A DNA stretch of 64,000 bases from Dasypus novemcinctus (lineage: Eukaryota > Chordata > Mammalia > Cingulata > Dasypodidae), in the NCBI RefSeq assembly GCF_030445035.2, contig NC_080701.1, positions 26,504,798 through 26,568,797 on the forward strand. The letters are read 5' to 3'. A program made the translations under genes and the position numbers. Positions 12,523 to 25,009 of the stretch are shown here, one piece after another (within the stretch, counting starts at the first letter, position 1; each line of letters begins with the position of its first letter). The notes beneath the pieces are model-generated. The model saw nothing but the letters and a program-made list of their open reading frames with translations, had not been told where the DNA came from and made no database searches.

Positions 12523-14633
12523 GTAAGTCAGAGGTATTAGGGCCAAGAGTCACAGTCGGGCTCATCAGGAGGTCGTGGGAATGGAAACCCACGATAAGCA
12601 GACCTTTTCCGCTCGTTATTTTGGGCATGTGTTTGCGTTTGTGCTATGGTGATACACGCCAGGGACTTCTGTACTCTCCCAGATGTTCGTTTCATATCTA
12701 CGTGGACAAAAGCACTGGCTGTTTTGTTCTTAGAGTCCCCTGTAACGTGCTAACTGGTGTCCTTGACTGAGGGTCAGGTTGCTAAGTGTCCAGTGAGAAT
12801 CTGAAAGTGCCAGTCACGTGGCACGATGGCCCAGCCGTCGTCGTGTGTCCTTCAAAACCAGATCCCTCCGGAGCACGCCTGTGTGGTCACATCCGAGCCG
12901 CTCACCCCCTCTTGGCCCCTGCCGCCACTTTGAGTTACCCGGTCCCCGTTCCGCCCCCTTGCCCCTTCTCTGACTCCTGCTCGCCCCGTTCCTCTCTGCC
13001 TCCTGCCTGCCGCTGCCTCCCAGCCCTCTCTGGTCAAAGTCATCTTCCCAGATCACTTAGGTCAAGGTAGCTCTTGGTCAGGAGCTTCTCATTGGCTGCC
13101 CCTTCTCAAGAGCGTCGAGGCGCAGGTTTCCAGGCGTCCGCCCACTCCTCGCTGGAGCCCCGTGCTTCTTGAGGTCGCATCCCAGGCCCCCATCATCAGA
13201 AAGCAGATTGCGGGGGTCAGAGCTCGGGCTGGGCCCCCGCGCCCTGTGCTTTTGCAGTCCCCTGGCTCTGATGCCCCCTAATGTTTGAGAACCGCTGCCC
13301 GGCGGGCTGTGGCCCGAGGGGCTCCTTTACTGCGGCGCTCCAGCCATGCCCACCCGGTGACCCACCTCTTCTTGGACTGCTGTGGTATTTGTTTCTTCTT
13401 CAGTTCCACGGGCATTTATTTAGCACCTTCTCTGTACCAGGCCCCGGGCCCTGGGGACAGTCAAACCGCGGTTCCTACAGGCAGATCCGTAGAGCGAGGA
13501 AGTGGAAGAGCGACTGCCCACGGCACTCGGAGAAGGGCGGTGGGGAGTGGCTGCTAAGGGATACACGGTTGCTTTGGGGGGTAACGAAAATGTTCTAAGA
13601 CTAGATTATGGTGATGGTCGCACAATTCTGTAAATGGACAGAAACCGTTAAATTGTCCGCTTTAAACAGGTGAGCTGTAAGGCATGTAAATTACATCTCA
13701 GTAAAAGCTATCTAAAAAAAACCCATTACCTGCCCTTAGGGCATCTTACAGTCTCTACTCTTTTGGCACTTAATCATACATGACCCTAGATTGTTAAATA
13801 TTTCTACCAAACCACCGTGAGCTCCTGGAGGATAGGAGCGAGGCCGTGTGCCTCTTACATCGCGCTGGGACTGGCCCTGAGCTTTAACCACTTCAGCCCC
13901 AGAGGTCAGGTGCAGCAGAAATCGGCTTGGCATTCCTTCCACGGGAGCACATCGCCTTGCAGGGCCAGGCCCCCAGGTCACAGCCTCCATCTGCTGGGCA
14001 TACTCCCTGCAGTGATATTGTCCGGGCTCCAGAAAAGTGGCCCTGGAAGCAGGAGGGGCCGGGCGTCGCCTCTGCCTCTTACAGCTGAGGTCACTTAAGG
14101 ACGGGTGCTTTGTTACCCTCTTTCCTTCCTTTCCTTGGCCCACCTCGATAAGAAACATGTATTTCTTATCACAGAAAAGAGAGAGCTCAGATAAAACAAA
14201 ATTAATTCCCTGAACTTGCTTTCTCTAGCAGGTCTCAAGGAACTATTGAAACCTAGTGAACGGCTTGAACTGTTTTTCCGCCGCCTTTGAAATTTGGGAA
14301 GCAGATGACTTATCTTTAGAATTTGGCATTTTGGGGGAATTAAATTCAGCTATCGTAGTTAAGTCAAGGAGAGCTTTTTCACATTTAGTCAACAGAGATG
14401 TCTTTGCTCTTTCACATTTTGAACAGTAATGAGCAAGGCTGCATCTGGCTTGTGAAAGGGCTTAACTGGATGAGTGGAAGCCCCCGTCAAGGACATGGTG
14501 TTTTAAGACACTAGAGTCAAAATAGTAGTTTACTTTAAAAAGGTCCAAAACGTCTCCTATACTTCTTAACATGGGTGTTAGCTCTGATACGATAATGACG
14601 ACCACTTGCTAACAACGCGATCATTTTCTTTAG
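12523..14633. other. IKBKB intron; old L1 3' end at ~13555-13725
   Basis: Bases 13555-13725 read like an old L1M 3' end on the + strand (GAAAATGTTCTAAGACTAGA, TGGTGATGGTCGCACAATTC, then ATCTCAGTAAAAGCTATC). The 12.8-13.5 kb stretch is GC-rich with old, unassigned sequence. No coding exon is visible between the flanking IKBKB exons. Confidence 0.6.
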
Positions 14634-14724
14634 TGAAGAACTGGTGGCTGAAGCACATTCTCTCTGCGCCCAGCTAGAAAATGCCATGCAAGACACCCTG
14701 AAGGAGCAGAACCAGAGTTTTATG
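14634..14724 (+). CDS. IKBKB: IKBKB coding exon (~705-735, before the NEMO-binding motif)
   Basis: The acceptor TTTCTTTAG ends at 14633 and the donor ATG|GTAATT follows 14724. The frame reads [18 protein letters not shown] through KEQNQSFM. Ser733 (QSF) is kept. It forms the first half of the NEMO-binding region. Confidence 0.94.
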
Positions 14725-15660
14725 GTAATTGCATGTGTGCATCCCAGCCCTCCCATGCCCTTGCTTTCCACAGCAAAGGAGAAAAAATGGAAACGTAATC
14801 CAGCATTACCTTTGATCCCAGCGCATGCACGGGTGATTTTCCAGTCCATATTTTTCTAGTACTAGTATTTATTGAGTTCTTACAAGTACTTAATGAGCAT
14901 TATTTCATTTACACGTTAGGAAGGTAGCATCATTCCCAGAAGCCCCTTTCCCACCTGGGACTTCCTTCCCAGGGAGGCTAACCCAAAGAAAGTCTAGTCA
15001 AGGTCCGGGGACATTAAGCTAAGGTTAGATTGCTGAGTTGGTCTGAAATCGTTCCCTTGGATCTTTAATTCGCCTTGTCCTGCTAATATAATCACATGCT
15101 AACATCCCCTCTCATTTCTGATTTGTCAGAAGACTCAGAGTGGGGATACACTGAACTGCAATCACCTCTGCTTGAATCAAGTAAATTGTTCTCCAGTTTG
15201 TGGACTTTCTCTCTCTGCTTTCCTCCCTCCTCCTCATACTATATGTATATTTCGATCATTTCATTGCTTTTATTTATACTTCAGCCAGAGGAAAAAGAAA
15301 GAAGGGACAAATCCTATCGTGCCACTTCATCTGGAGAGGTTGGAAATCAGTAGCTAAGATTAGCTCTTGGTATCCCCTGCCCACAATGAGCAGAAATAAG
15401 TGCCGTGAGCTACAAGGAATATTAAGATTGCTTTTCCAGCTTCCACAGTCATGGAATCTGAGGGACTCGGACCCAGTCCAAAGAAAAGATCATGTACAGT
15501 TTTGGACCTGTAGCTCTAGCTCCAGGGTCCCCTGCCATCACAAGGCTGTCATTAGTAAGAGGACTTCACTAAAGGGAACTCTTGGCTTGCCTCCCAAAAG
15601 GAAAAACAGCCTGGGGTGTACTGTGGCAGCCGTGTCTTTAACTTGCCTCTTGATCCTCAG
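14725..15660. other. Last IKBKB intron
   Basis: No gene or clear repeat is recognised. An open frame crossing 15200-15667 runs into the terminal exon out of its frame and is not a credible coding alternative. The acceptor TGATCCTCAG ends at 15660. Confidence 0.5.
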
Positions 15661-15726
15661 GCCCTAGACTGGAGCTGGTTGCAGATGGAGGAAGGAGAGC
15701 ACAGTAGCTTGGCGCAGCCCTCGTGA
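15661..15726 (+). CDS. IKBKB: IKBKB terminal coding exon (736-756, NEMO-binding motif LDWSWL)
   Basis: The frame opens ALDWSWLQMEEGEHSSLAQ, then PS and TGA at 15724-15726. LDWSWL (737-742) is the hexapeptide that docks IKK-beta onto NEMO and is fully conserved. The acidic tail after it differs slightly from human (MEEG for TEEE; SLAQP for CLEQA, from memory). The stop position gives exactly the human length. Confidence 0.97.
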   Translation, partial: ALDWSWLQMEEGEHSSLAQPS

Positions 15727-17050
15727 CCGTGCGGGTGGCCCGGCGACCCGATGTGGGGCTCCTCAGCCCGAGGCTATCCCTGCTCCAGGGGCCCCGCTCT
15801 CACGATGCCCCCGCCACCGTCAGCACCCAGACGGAGATCTTCTCACTTCCCCGGCAGCGGTGGCATTCGCCCCGCACGGAGGGCGGGGCCCTCCGGGCAG
15901 CACCAGGCCCCTCGTCTACACCCGGGAGGCCATCGTCATGGGCGCCCCGCAGACTTTCATGCCAAGTCGCAAGCTTTCGGGGAAAGAGACAGAGCCACGG
16001 CAGCCACTTCCTCTGCTGTGGGAAAAAAGTGCACAAGGCGGAGCGTGCCGCACGGACAGCTGAGAAAATGTCCAACAAGAATGTTCTAGGACGACGTGTA
16101 ACCGGCCCTTGGAGCCAGCCTGTCCTCTCCTGGCCCTGCTGATCGCCAGGCCCCACTTCGCCTGTTCTCTCACCTCCCAGCTCAGCGTGTCGTCTGGATC
16201 TGGGTTCTCTTAAACAGGATTCTGAGCCATAGAATGTGGCCTGGCCCCATCCTCTAGCTCCCTTTCTCTTTCACTGCTGCTAAAATCGTACCTTTACCTA
16301 AACGCTGGTGGTGTGTCCTCCTCTCAGCAGGGTTACAGCGAATGCTAAGCACTGCCTGTCTGTGGTCCTTTCGGCCACAGAGTCACTCACTAGGGCCAGG
16401 ATGGAAAAGCAGCTCCCTGCGTTTGAGTCCGAAGATGACCTGGGAGTGAGTGCCATGGCTAAGGAGAAAAGAACGGGGCTAAGGGGTGTCCGTCCACCAC
16501 TAGCCTGCCGACCACAGATGCCCACGGCTCCCTCGCCTGCTCAGCCGCGTGTGGCGGGAGGCTGCGGTAGGGACAGAGGGTCCCTGCCTCTCCCAGCATC
16601 CAGCAGTATTAAATTGACTTATTGTTAAGACAGTTTCTGTATTTTGTAACACGATCCAAACATCTGTACGGAGTTTCACAAACCATTTTTATAATATCTG
16701 TGGTTAGGACTTCCAAACTCAAAAGCCAACTTAGTGAAAGGTTTTATGAAATTGAATAGTGCCTCCATCGTAAACAAAGCCGTACCACCGCTGCTTCCAC
16801 ATTTCTCAGAACTCCTTTCCCTAAAAGCAGGAAAGCAAAACAAGTTCAGATGATCGCAAATAAGTGAGCTTGGTTGCAGAAGAAGGGTGGACTAGAAGAG
16901 TTTCACAAAGTGGGTTCCATGGAGATAACAAAGGGTTCTGTGGTCAAGTAAGTTGAAGAAACGCTTCGTTCTTTAATTGCCTCTTTGAGCTTCACATTGT
17001 ACACTGGTATTGAAAAGTTATATAATAAAACTTTTAATTTAAAGTAAATC
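15727..17050 (+). other. IKBKB: IKBKB 3'UTR with two candidate poly(A) signals
   Basis: There is an ATTAAA at 16608-16613 followed by T/GT-rich sequence, giving a ~0.9-kb 3'UTR, and an AATAAA at 17024-17029, giving ~1.3 kb. A GT-rich stretch lies at about 17090-17105. The human 3'UTR is of similar length, as I recall. The end is inferred; nothing in the sequence proves which site is used. Confidence 0.6.
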
Positions 17051-19380
17051 CACTGTTTACCAAACGTGTTTGAACTTAGAACCTTTCTTTCTGTTAGTGT
17101 GTGTAACATTAATATCCCAAAGAACTGGAGTTTGATAATGCATGATTTTAGAAAAACTGGGGAGGGGCATTGTGTGAAATAAGACCAGAAAGTAGGCTGG
17201 GGATAGATTGGGGATAGATTGCTGGGCTAGGGGCATTTGGGAATCCTAAAGAATTCTGAGAGAAAAAAAAAAAAGGCACCACCAAAGCAGTGGTCTAAAA
17301 AGCTAAATATGGCCAAAACACGGTAATGAATCGAAAAAGTGAAAACCGTGGAGTCCAGACTTGCGCTTCCTGGAGGATAGAGTGAATGTGCTTCTCCCTA
17401 TTCCTCCACTAAGAGCTAAAACCCTCGGGCCTTGTAGGCGAACAGAAGACTTGAAAGGGGGCGAGAAGGCAGCAGACTGGCTAGGGACCTTGGGACTTGG
17501 GGAGTGATACTGAGGTAAGTTGTAGGTTTTCTTTTTGCCTCACATACTGCAGCCTGGGTGCTAGAGAAGCCTAATGGGGTGCAGACAAAAGCGCCCCAAG
17601 GAAGCCTGTTCTCTCTAGCAGGATTGAATTCCTAGGGTTGTTGCAACAAATTCCCACTAACTGGGTAGACGACAAAAATTTGTTCTCACAGTTCTCGAGG
17701 CCAGAATTGTGAAACTTCAGGTGTCGGCAGGGACACGTGTCCTCCGCAGGCTCTGGCGGAGACCCCGCTCCTTGCCTCTCCAGCCTCTGATGACTCCGGC
17801 AGTCCTTGGCTTGTGGCTGCAGTTCTCCAACACGCCTCCATGGTCATTGCCGCACCGCTCCTGTGTACAAAGTCTCCTCCGGGTGTCCCTAAGAAGGATA
17901 CTTACCATGGGGTCGTCCAGGATAAGCTCCTCCATGCAAGATCCTCAGCTTAATCAGTTATTTTTGCCACGCAAGGTAATATTCACAGGTCCCGAGGATT
18001 AGGACACAGCCTTCTTGGGGGGTGCCATTCAACCCACTGCACTAGCCAAAAGACCAGGAAAATGGCAATCCAGCAGAGCAAAACTTTATATACAGTAACT
18101 GCTCTACTGCAGGCAATCCATGGGAAAACCGGCAGCCCCCCGCCCCCACTACCACCACACCTGCTAGTAAAGGCCAAGCAGGCGACCTAGACTTGCACAC
18201 TCGTCAGGCTGTGAATGAGGTGCCCCATATCCCCACCTGTGTGGTGCCAAACAAGGTTGGACGAGGAGCCAGGACTTTCCTCTGTGCTGGGCAGTAAAAG
18301 GCTCCTCCCATGTGTCAGGGGACCACGTAGAGGGCGGTGAGGGGGTCCCCTGCCCCTCCAAGCCAGGATGGTGGTGGTGGAGACAGTGGTGAGCCAGGAC
18401 GACCACCTCCACTCAGTACTAACGAGGAGCCTCCCTGCCCCGTACCAGGTATCCATGGAAGCCCGAGCCCCCACTACTACCCAACAGCAATGAGGAGACT
18501 GCACCCCAGGCCAAGCTCCGCTCCCACCTGGTATGACGAGGGTGCGCTCTGCTCCTCCCTGGAACGGTGTCAGTGTCCTGCTGAAACTGAAGATGAAGTA
18601 AGATCCAGGGTCTCCTAACACTCAGTGTCTAGGTTTCAGTCAAATCACTCAGCCTACCGAGAACCAGGAAGTCTCTGCTAGAATGAGAAAAGGTAGCAGA
18701 CTTGAACATGGAGATGTCACAGGTTTTAGCATCACCTCAGGGATTTTAAAGCTGCCATCATAAAAAATGCACCACAGAGCAATTAGAGTAGTTCCGCAAA
18801 GTTGGCGTCGCATGGGGTAGACACGGCTCAACTCTCACAAAAGCCATGGAGAAAGAGCCAAAGGCTGTCCGAGGGGCCTGCCGTGGGGGTCAGCAGAGCA
18901 GGACAGTGCTACACAGCGCCCAGGAGGGTGAGGGACAGTCGAAGGACCTGAAACAACAAACGTGAGTTACCAAACCCCGCGGCGGTCAGGAAGGGCTTCC
19001 ACCTTCACCCCAAGACATACAGTCGGGATGAAACCCCTGGCTCACTGCAGCTGACAGAGGAGAGCAGACATCGTCTTCCCTGGCAGCTCTTACAAGGGAA
19101 AAGAGGGAGGGTCAGGGGGCTTCTCTTCAGTGAACCTGGCCAGCAGAGCTGGCTCTGAAACTTGGCTCTGGCCAGACCAAAACACAGGAAAAGAAAGACT
19201 GAAACACCTCCATGGAAAGGTGGTCAAGGAGCGCCATCTGCTTGCCGGACTGAAATTGCATGGAGAAAAACTACTTTTAGGTCTCTGTTAACCCAAACTC
19301 CTGGGAGAAAATCTGTGCCCCAGTAGTGACTCCCTGGCCAGATTTTGATAACTTAAGCTGTGCAATTTGAAAGATTTAGA
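17051..19380. other. Intergenic, mostly unassigned; old repeat at 17630-18040
   Basis: Bases 17630-18040 are a diverged copy of the repeat at 8515-8910 (TTGTTGCAACAAATTCCCA, TGGCTTGTGGCTGCAGTTCT, TTGGGGGGTGCCATTCAACC). The rest, including GC-moderate sequence at 18.1-19.3 kb, shows no exon structure or known element. Open frames up to 144 codons here have no visible similarity. Confidence 0.5.
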
Positions 19381-19676
19381 ATAAATTGAACCAAATATCA
19401 AAGAAGAGTTGTGGAAAGAAAAAAAAAAGAAACCGATAGGCAAGAGAGAAATTGGCCATCAGAGTAAATTCACCAACATAGTTGCCTAGACATCAGCAAA
19501 AAATTACAAACCATACTAGGAAATAGGAAGAGATGGGCCAGCCAAAGGAACAAACCAAATATCCTGAAAAGATACAGGATTTATGACAATCAATGATAAT
19601 CACACAAATCTCCTAAATCAATTCAAAGAATTGAAAGGGAATGACTAAAGAGATAAAAGATTAAGAAGACACTGGG

Positions 19677-20109
19677 GGGGAAGCAAACTTGGCTCAATGG
19701 ACAGAGCGTCCGTCTACCACATGGGAGGTCCACGGTTCAAACACGAGGCCTCCTTGACCCGTGTGGAGCTGGCCCACGTGCAGTGCTGATGCGTGCAAGG
19801 TGTGCCATGCCATGCAGGGGTGTCCCCTGCATAGGGGAGCCACTCGTGCAAGGAGTGCACCTCATAAGGAGAGCTGTCCAGCATGAAAGTCCAGCCTGCC
19901 CAGGAGGGCGCCACACACACGGAGAACTGACGCAGCAAGATGACGCAACAACAACAACAAAAAAGAGACACAGATTCCCTGTGCTGCTGACAAGGATACA
20001 AGCTGACCCAGAAGAACACACAGCAAATGGACACAGAGAACAGACAATTGGGGTGGGGCAGGGGGAAGAGGAGAGAAATCAATAGAAATAAATCTTTAAA
20101 AAAAAAAAG
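19677..20109 (+). repeat. Full-length DAS-type SINE
   Basis: Intact head ('CTTGGCTCAATGGACAGAGCG'), B box GGTTCAAACAC, full body and AAATCTTT plus A-run tail. Target duplication GACACTGGG at 19668-19676 and 20112-20120. It interrupts old L1 sequence. Confidence 0.9.
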
Positions 20110-20141
20110 ACGACACTGGGTGAGCATAAAGAACAAATTGA

Positions 20142-20318
20142 GGGAGTGGAGGTGGCTCAAGCCATTGGGCCCCTCCCTCCCACATGGGAGGTCCTGGGTT
20201 CAGTTCCCAGTGGCTCCTAAAAAGAAGATGAGCACACAACACATGGAGAGCAGACAGCACAAACAATGAGGGAGGGGAGAAATAACTAAAAATAAATCTT
20301 TAGAAAAAAAACAACAAA
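20142..20318 (+). repeat. Short (~180-bp) DAS-related SINE
   Basis: The head 'GGAGGTGGCTCAAGCCATTG', B box GGGTTCAGTTCCC and tail AAATAAATCTTTAG with A-run define a shorter SINE subtype. Target duplication AACAAATTGA at 20132-20141 and 20319-20328. Confidence 0.85.
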
Positions 20319-20394
20319 AACAAATTGAAAGCCATCAAAGAAAAGTAACAACCTATGGGAATGAAGGTACAAGGGATGAGATTAAAAATACATG

Positions 20395-20810
20395 TGGGGA
20401 CGTGGATTTGGCTCAACTGATAGAGCATTTGCCTACCACATGGGAGGTCCAGGGTTCAAACCCAGGGCCTCCTGACCCGTGTGGTAAGCTGGCCCACGCG
20501 CAGTGCTGATGCGTGCAAGGAGTGCCATGTCACGCAAAGGGGTCCCCCGCATAGGGGAGCCCCACGCACAAGGAATGCACCCCGTAAGGAGAGCCATCCC
20601 ATGCAAAGAAAGTGCAGCCTGCCCAGGAGAGGTGTGACACACACGGAGAGCTCACACAGCAAGATGACCCAACAGAAAGAGACACAGATTCCCGGTGCCA
20701 CTGACAAGAATGCAAGCAGACACAGAAGAACACACAGCGAATGGACACAGAGATCAGACAACTGGGTGGGGGGAGAGAAATAAATAAAAATTAAATCTTA
20801 AAAAAAAAAA
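20395..20810 (+). repeat. Full-length DAS-type SINE
   Basis: Head 'GTGGATTTGGCTCAACTGATAG', B box GGTTCAAACCC, body with the conserved GCATAGGGGAGCCCCACGC block and AAATCTT plus A-run tail. It is followed directly by an L1 3' piece. Confidence 0.9.
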
Positions 20811-20825
20811 CTTTAGAGGCCACTA

Positions 20826-21301
20826 TTAAAAAGTTGGAAAACTCTAAGTGTTGAAGAGGATGTGGAGAGAGAGGAATGCTTATTCAAAAATAGAATGGTA
20901 CAGCCACTGTGGAGACTGTGTGGCAGTTCCTAATGAAGTTGACTATAGAATTGCCATTACTTTAGGTATATACCCAGAAGAACTGAGAGCAGTGACACGA
21001 ACACATTCCTGCACATTGATGTTCATAGTGGCATGGTTCACGGTTGCTAAAAGTTCTAAACAGCCCAGATGTCCATCAACTGATGAATGGATAAACAAAT
21101 TGCGGTGTATACACATGATGGACCATCATGCAGCAGTAAGAAGAAATGAAGTTGTGAAGCATATGACAACGTGGATGAATCCGGAGGACGTTACGTTGAG
21201 TGAAGCAAGCCGGACACAAAAGGACAAATACTATATGATTGCACTATTATGAACTAAATATATTGTGTAAACTCATGGAGTTATTTTAATTAGAATATAG
21301 G
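20826..21301 (+). mobile_element. L1 ORF2 C-terminal end and start of 3'UTR
   Basis: The frame from 20848 to 21252 reads like the L1 ORF2 C-terminus (KSSKQPRCPSTDEWINKL and then LSEASRTQKDKYYM). It is younger than the surrounding L1M sequence, as its frame is still open for 134 codons. It is cut on the right by the solo LTR at 21302. Confidence 0.8.
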
Positions 21302-21885
21302 TGTCGCAGTTTGGCATTGTTTATAAATTCCAGAAATAGATTTTGGATTATGTTTGTAAACTGTTCTGTTCCTCTGGGTGTGATTAAATTATGATTAAGG
21401 CTTTGATTGGGCCACATCAGTAGGATGTTGAGTCTGTGGTGACTCACAGAGAACAGAAGTGGGAGTTTTAATGCTGGAGCCCCAGGAAGTAAATACACAG
21501 AGAAGCAGATAGGTGAGGAAGGAGAGAAGGCTCCATTAGACATGTCAGAGTTCCCAGGAAGAGAGACAGATTGTTTACCTGATGGTTTACAGTTGGCCTT
21601 GTGGAGAGAGCAGAGCCACTGAGCCCAGACAGAAACAAGCCCCAATGAGACTACCCAGCCTACAGCTGATATTGGAAGAAGTTGGGACCACAGAGCCTTA
21701 ACAGGAAGAGGAAGCCTGAACCCTTGCAAAGACTGGCAGCCATCTTACTCCAACATGTGGCAACAGACTTTGGTGAGGGAAGTAACTTACACTTTACGGC
21801 CTGGTAACTGTAAGCTTCTACCCCAAATAAATACCCTTTATAAAAGCCAACAGATTTCTGGTATTTTGCATTAGGTCACTAGAAA
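21302..21885 (+). mobile_element. Solo LTR-like element (copy 2)
   Basis: It starts TGTCGCAGTTTGGCATTG and has the AATAAATACCC block at ~21825 followed by TTTATAAAAGCCAACAG. The right end is diverged. A near-duplication ATAGG (21297-21301) / ATAGA (21886-21890) flanks it. It sits inside an L1 3'UTR. Confidence 0.7.
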
Positions 21886-22193
21886 ATAGAATGAGGTTAG
21901 AAAATGGAAAGCTGAGGGTTAATCTGTGCAGAATTGGTTAAAATGTTTGTAAATCTTTGGAAATGAATAGAAATGGTAAAAACACATCATGGTGTTTGTA
22001 ACTAGCAAAGCTATTATATGGGTATGACAGTGGTTGAAAGGGTAAGTCTAAAGTATATTGCTAGAAGGAAAGCTAAAAAATGTAACATGGGACTGTATAA
22101 CATAGTGAAACCTCATGTAAAATACAAATATGGGTGACATTATAAATATAAGACTTTTTACAAAATATAAACACAAATAAACTAAAGAGATGG

Positions 22194-22601
22194 GGGGAAG
22201 TGGACTTGGCCCAATGGATGGGGCATCCGCCTACCACATGGGAGGTCCACGGTTCAAACCCTGGGCCTCCTTGACCCGTGTGGAGCTGGCCCATGTGCGG
22301 TGCTGATGCACGCAGGGAGTGTCATGCCACGCAGGGGTGTCCCCTGCGTGGGGGAGCCCTGCACATGGGGGGTGTGACCCATGAGGAGAGCCACCCTGCA
22401 CAAAGGAAGGTGCAGCCTGCCCAGGAATGGCGCCGCAGATATGGAGAGCTGACGCAGCAAGTAGATGCAACGAGGGGAAGCACAGATTCCCAGTGCCCCT
22501 GATAAGGATGGAAGCAGTTATGGAGGAGCGCATAGTGGGTGGACACGGAGAGCAGACAACTGGGGCGGCGGGGGAAGGGGAGAGAAATAAATAAAAAACA
22601 C
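22194..22601 (+). repeat. Full-length DAS-type SINE
   Basis: Head 'TGGACTTGGCCCAATGG', B box GGTTCAAACCC, full body, tail AAATAAATAAAAAACAC. Target duplication AGAGATGG at 22186-22193 and 22602-22609. Confidence 0.9.
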
Positions 22602-23857
22602 AGAGATGGAAACAATAGCAGCTATGTACAGAAGGAAAGCATAGAAAGATTGAGAGGTGATGAGATTTTGTTTATTTTTTGTTATTATTGGAATAATGAA
22701 AATGCTCTAAAAATGATTGAGGTGATGAATGCACAACTTTGTGATTATATTGAATACCAGTGGTTGAACACTTTGGATGGATTGTATGCTTTGTTAATAT
22801 TTATCAATAAAAATTATTTGTTTTAAAAAAAGAGCAATTAGATACATACTTAAAACAAATGAAAAAAAAAAGTCTCAGAAAAGAAGCAAACATTGTAAAG
22901 AAGAGCCAAGGGGAAATTTTGGAACAGAAATGTAATAACTGAATTAATAATCTCAATGGATAGACTCAGTGTCAGAATGGAGAGTAAGACTCAGTAAACT
23001 TGAAAACAGAACAATAGAAATTGCCCAATCTGAACAACAGAGAGAAAGTAGACTGAAAAAAATATGAACAGAACCTCAAGAACGTGTGAGATCATAACAA
23101 AATATCTAATATTCATTTCATCTCGATCTTAAAAGGAGAGAGTAGGGCCAAAAAGTAAAGAAATAACTGAAAAATAACCAAATTTGGCATCTATATATAT
23201 AATCTAGACATTCAAGAAGCTGAGTGAACCCCAAAGAGGATAAACCCAAAGAAGACCATACAAGGACACATCATAGTCAAACCTCTGAAAACTAAAGACA
23301 AAATAATTTTTGAAAGCCACAAGAGAGAAATGACACTGAGTTTTCCAGGACTATTGTGGCAAATGCCACGTGCTGGTTGGCTTAAATAACAGAAATTTAT
23401 TGGTTCACAGCAAGGAGGATATCATGACATTATCCGAAGGAAAACTAAGAATTTGTAGGTAAGAGACCTACCCTGAAAAACATAGCTAAAGGAAGCTTTC
23501 CAAATAGGAATGAAATATAAAAGGAGAATTCCAGGAACATTAGAGAGAAGAAAGAATAAGAGAAAGAGTAAAAATATAGTTAAATACTTTCCTTATTTTC
23601 TGGTGTTTTCTAAATTATGTGTGACGGTTAAAACAAAAATTATGAACTGGTGTGGTTTTTAATATACATAGAGGAAATATTTAAGACAATTATAAATGGG
23701 AGAGGGCACAGGGATGGAAAGAGGCAAGATTTCTACACTTCACTTAAATTGGTAAAATGACACCAATAGATTATAATAAGATATGCATATAAAATATAAT
23801 ACCTAGAGCAACCACTATAAAAGCTATACAAAGATATACATTCAAAAAATACTGTAG

Positions 23858-24276
23858 GGAAGCGGACTTGGCCCAGTGGTTAGGGTGTCCATCTACCACA
23901 TGGGAGGTCCACGGTTCAAACCCCAGGCCTGCTTGACCCGTGTGCAGCTGGCCCATGCACAGTGCTGATACGTGCAAGGAGTGCCGTGCCACACAGGGGT
24001 GTCCCCCGTGTAGGGAGCCCCATGCGCAAGGAGTGCGCCCCGTAAGGAGAGCCGCCCAGTGCAAAAGAAAGTTCAGCCTGCCCAGGAATGGCGCCGCACA
24101 CACGGAGAGCTGACACAGCAAGATGACACAACAAAAAGAAACACAGATTCCCATGCTGCTGACAACAACAGAAACGGACAAAGAAGAACACGCAGCAGAT
24201 AGACAGAGAACAGACAACTGGGGCGGGGGGTGGGGGGGAAGGAGAGAGAAATAAAATAAATAAATAAATCTTTAAA
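23858..24276 (+). repeat. Full-length DAS-type SINE, first of a tandem pair
   Basis: Complete copy from the GGAAGCGGACTTGG head to the AAATAAATAAATC tail. It is flanked by AAAAAATACTGTAG at 23844-23857 and 24277-24290. The second flank is at the same time the left flank of the next SINE. Confidence 0.92.
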
Positions 24277-24290
24277 AAAAAATACTGTAG

Positions 24291-24688
24291 TCGGTGGACT
24301 TGGCCCAGTAGACAGGGCATCTGTCTACCACATGGGAGGTCCGCAGTTCAAACCCTGGGCCTCCTTGACCCGTGTGGAGCTGGCCCATGCGGTGCTGATG
24401 CACGCAAGGAATGCCGTGCCACGCAGGGGTGTCCCTGCATAGGGAAACCCCACGCGAGGAGTGCACCCTGTAAGGAGAGCTGCCCAGTGCGAAAGAATGT
24501 GCAGCCTGCCCAGGAATGGTGCCGCACACACGGAGAACCAACACTAGATGACGCAACAAAAAGAGACACAGATTCCCATGCTGCTGACAAGAGAAGCGGA
24601 CAAAGAAGACATAGCAAATAGACACAGAGAACAGACAACCGGGGTGGGGGGGAAGGGGAGAAAAATAAGTAAATAAATAAATCTAAAA
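24291..24688 (+). repeat. Full-length DAS-type SINE, second of a tandem pair
   Basis: Same family and orientation, with its own body differences, so it is not a simple recent duplication of its neighbour. It is flanked by the same 14-mer AAAAAATACTGTAG at 24277-24290 and 24689-24702. Confidence 0.92.
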
Positions 24689-25009
24689 AAAAAATACTGT
24701 AGATCGGTCAAAAAACGTTCAAGTAATCCACAGGCATGCAGTAAAAAGAGCACTGAAACAAAAATCAGGGATAGCAAGCAAGAAACAAAAAATAAGGCAG
24801 GCTTAACTCCTAAGATACAAGTAATTGTATTAAATATAAATGGTCTAAATGTGCCAATTAAAAAGAGATTGGCAGAGTAGTTTTTTTGTGTTTATTTTAA
24901 TGACCCAACTACATGCTGTCTAAAAGAAATTCAGACAGGTTGAAAGTAAAAGGATGGAAAAATATATGCCATTTTAAAATCAAAATTTAAAAGGAGTAGC
25001 TATATTAAT

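Noticed and set aside
15200..15667. 155-codon frame as an extra IKBKB exon
   Set aside because: It lies in the last intron and has no similarity to IKK-beta; the known exon joins cleanly at 15661.
20848..21252. 134-codon frame as a protein gene
   Set aside because: It is the C-terminal end of L1 ORF2, truncated at its 5' side.
23858..24702. Regular repeats with short direct repeats as a CRISPR-like array
   Set aside because: Repeat units are ~400 bp SINEs with poly(A) tails and target duplications in a mammalian genome; there are only two units.
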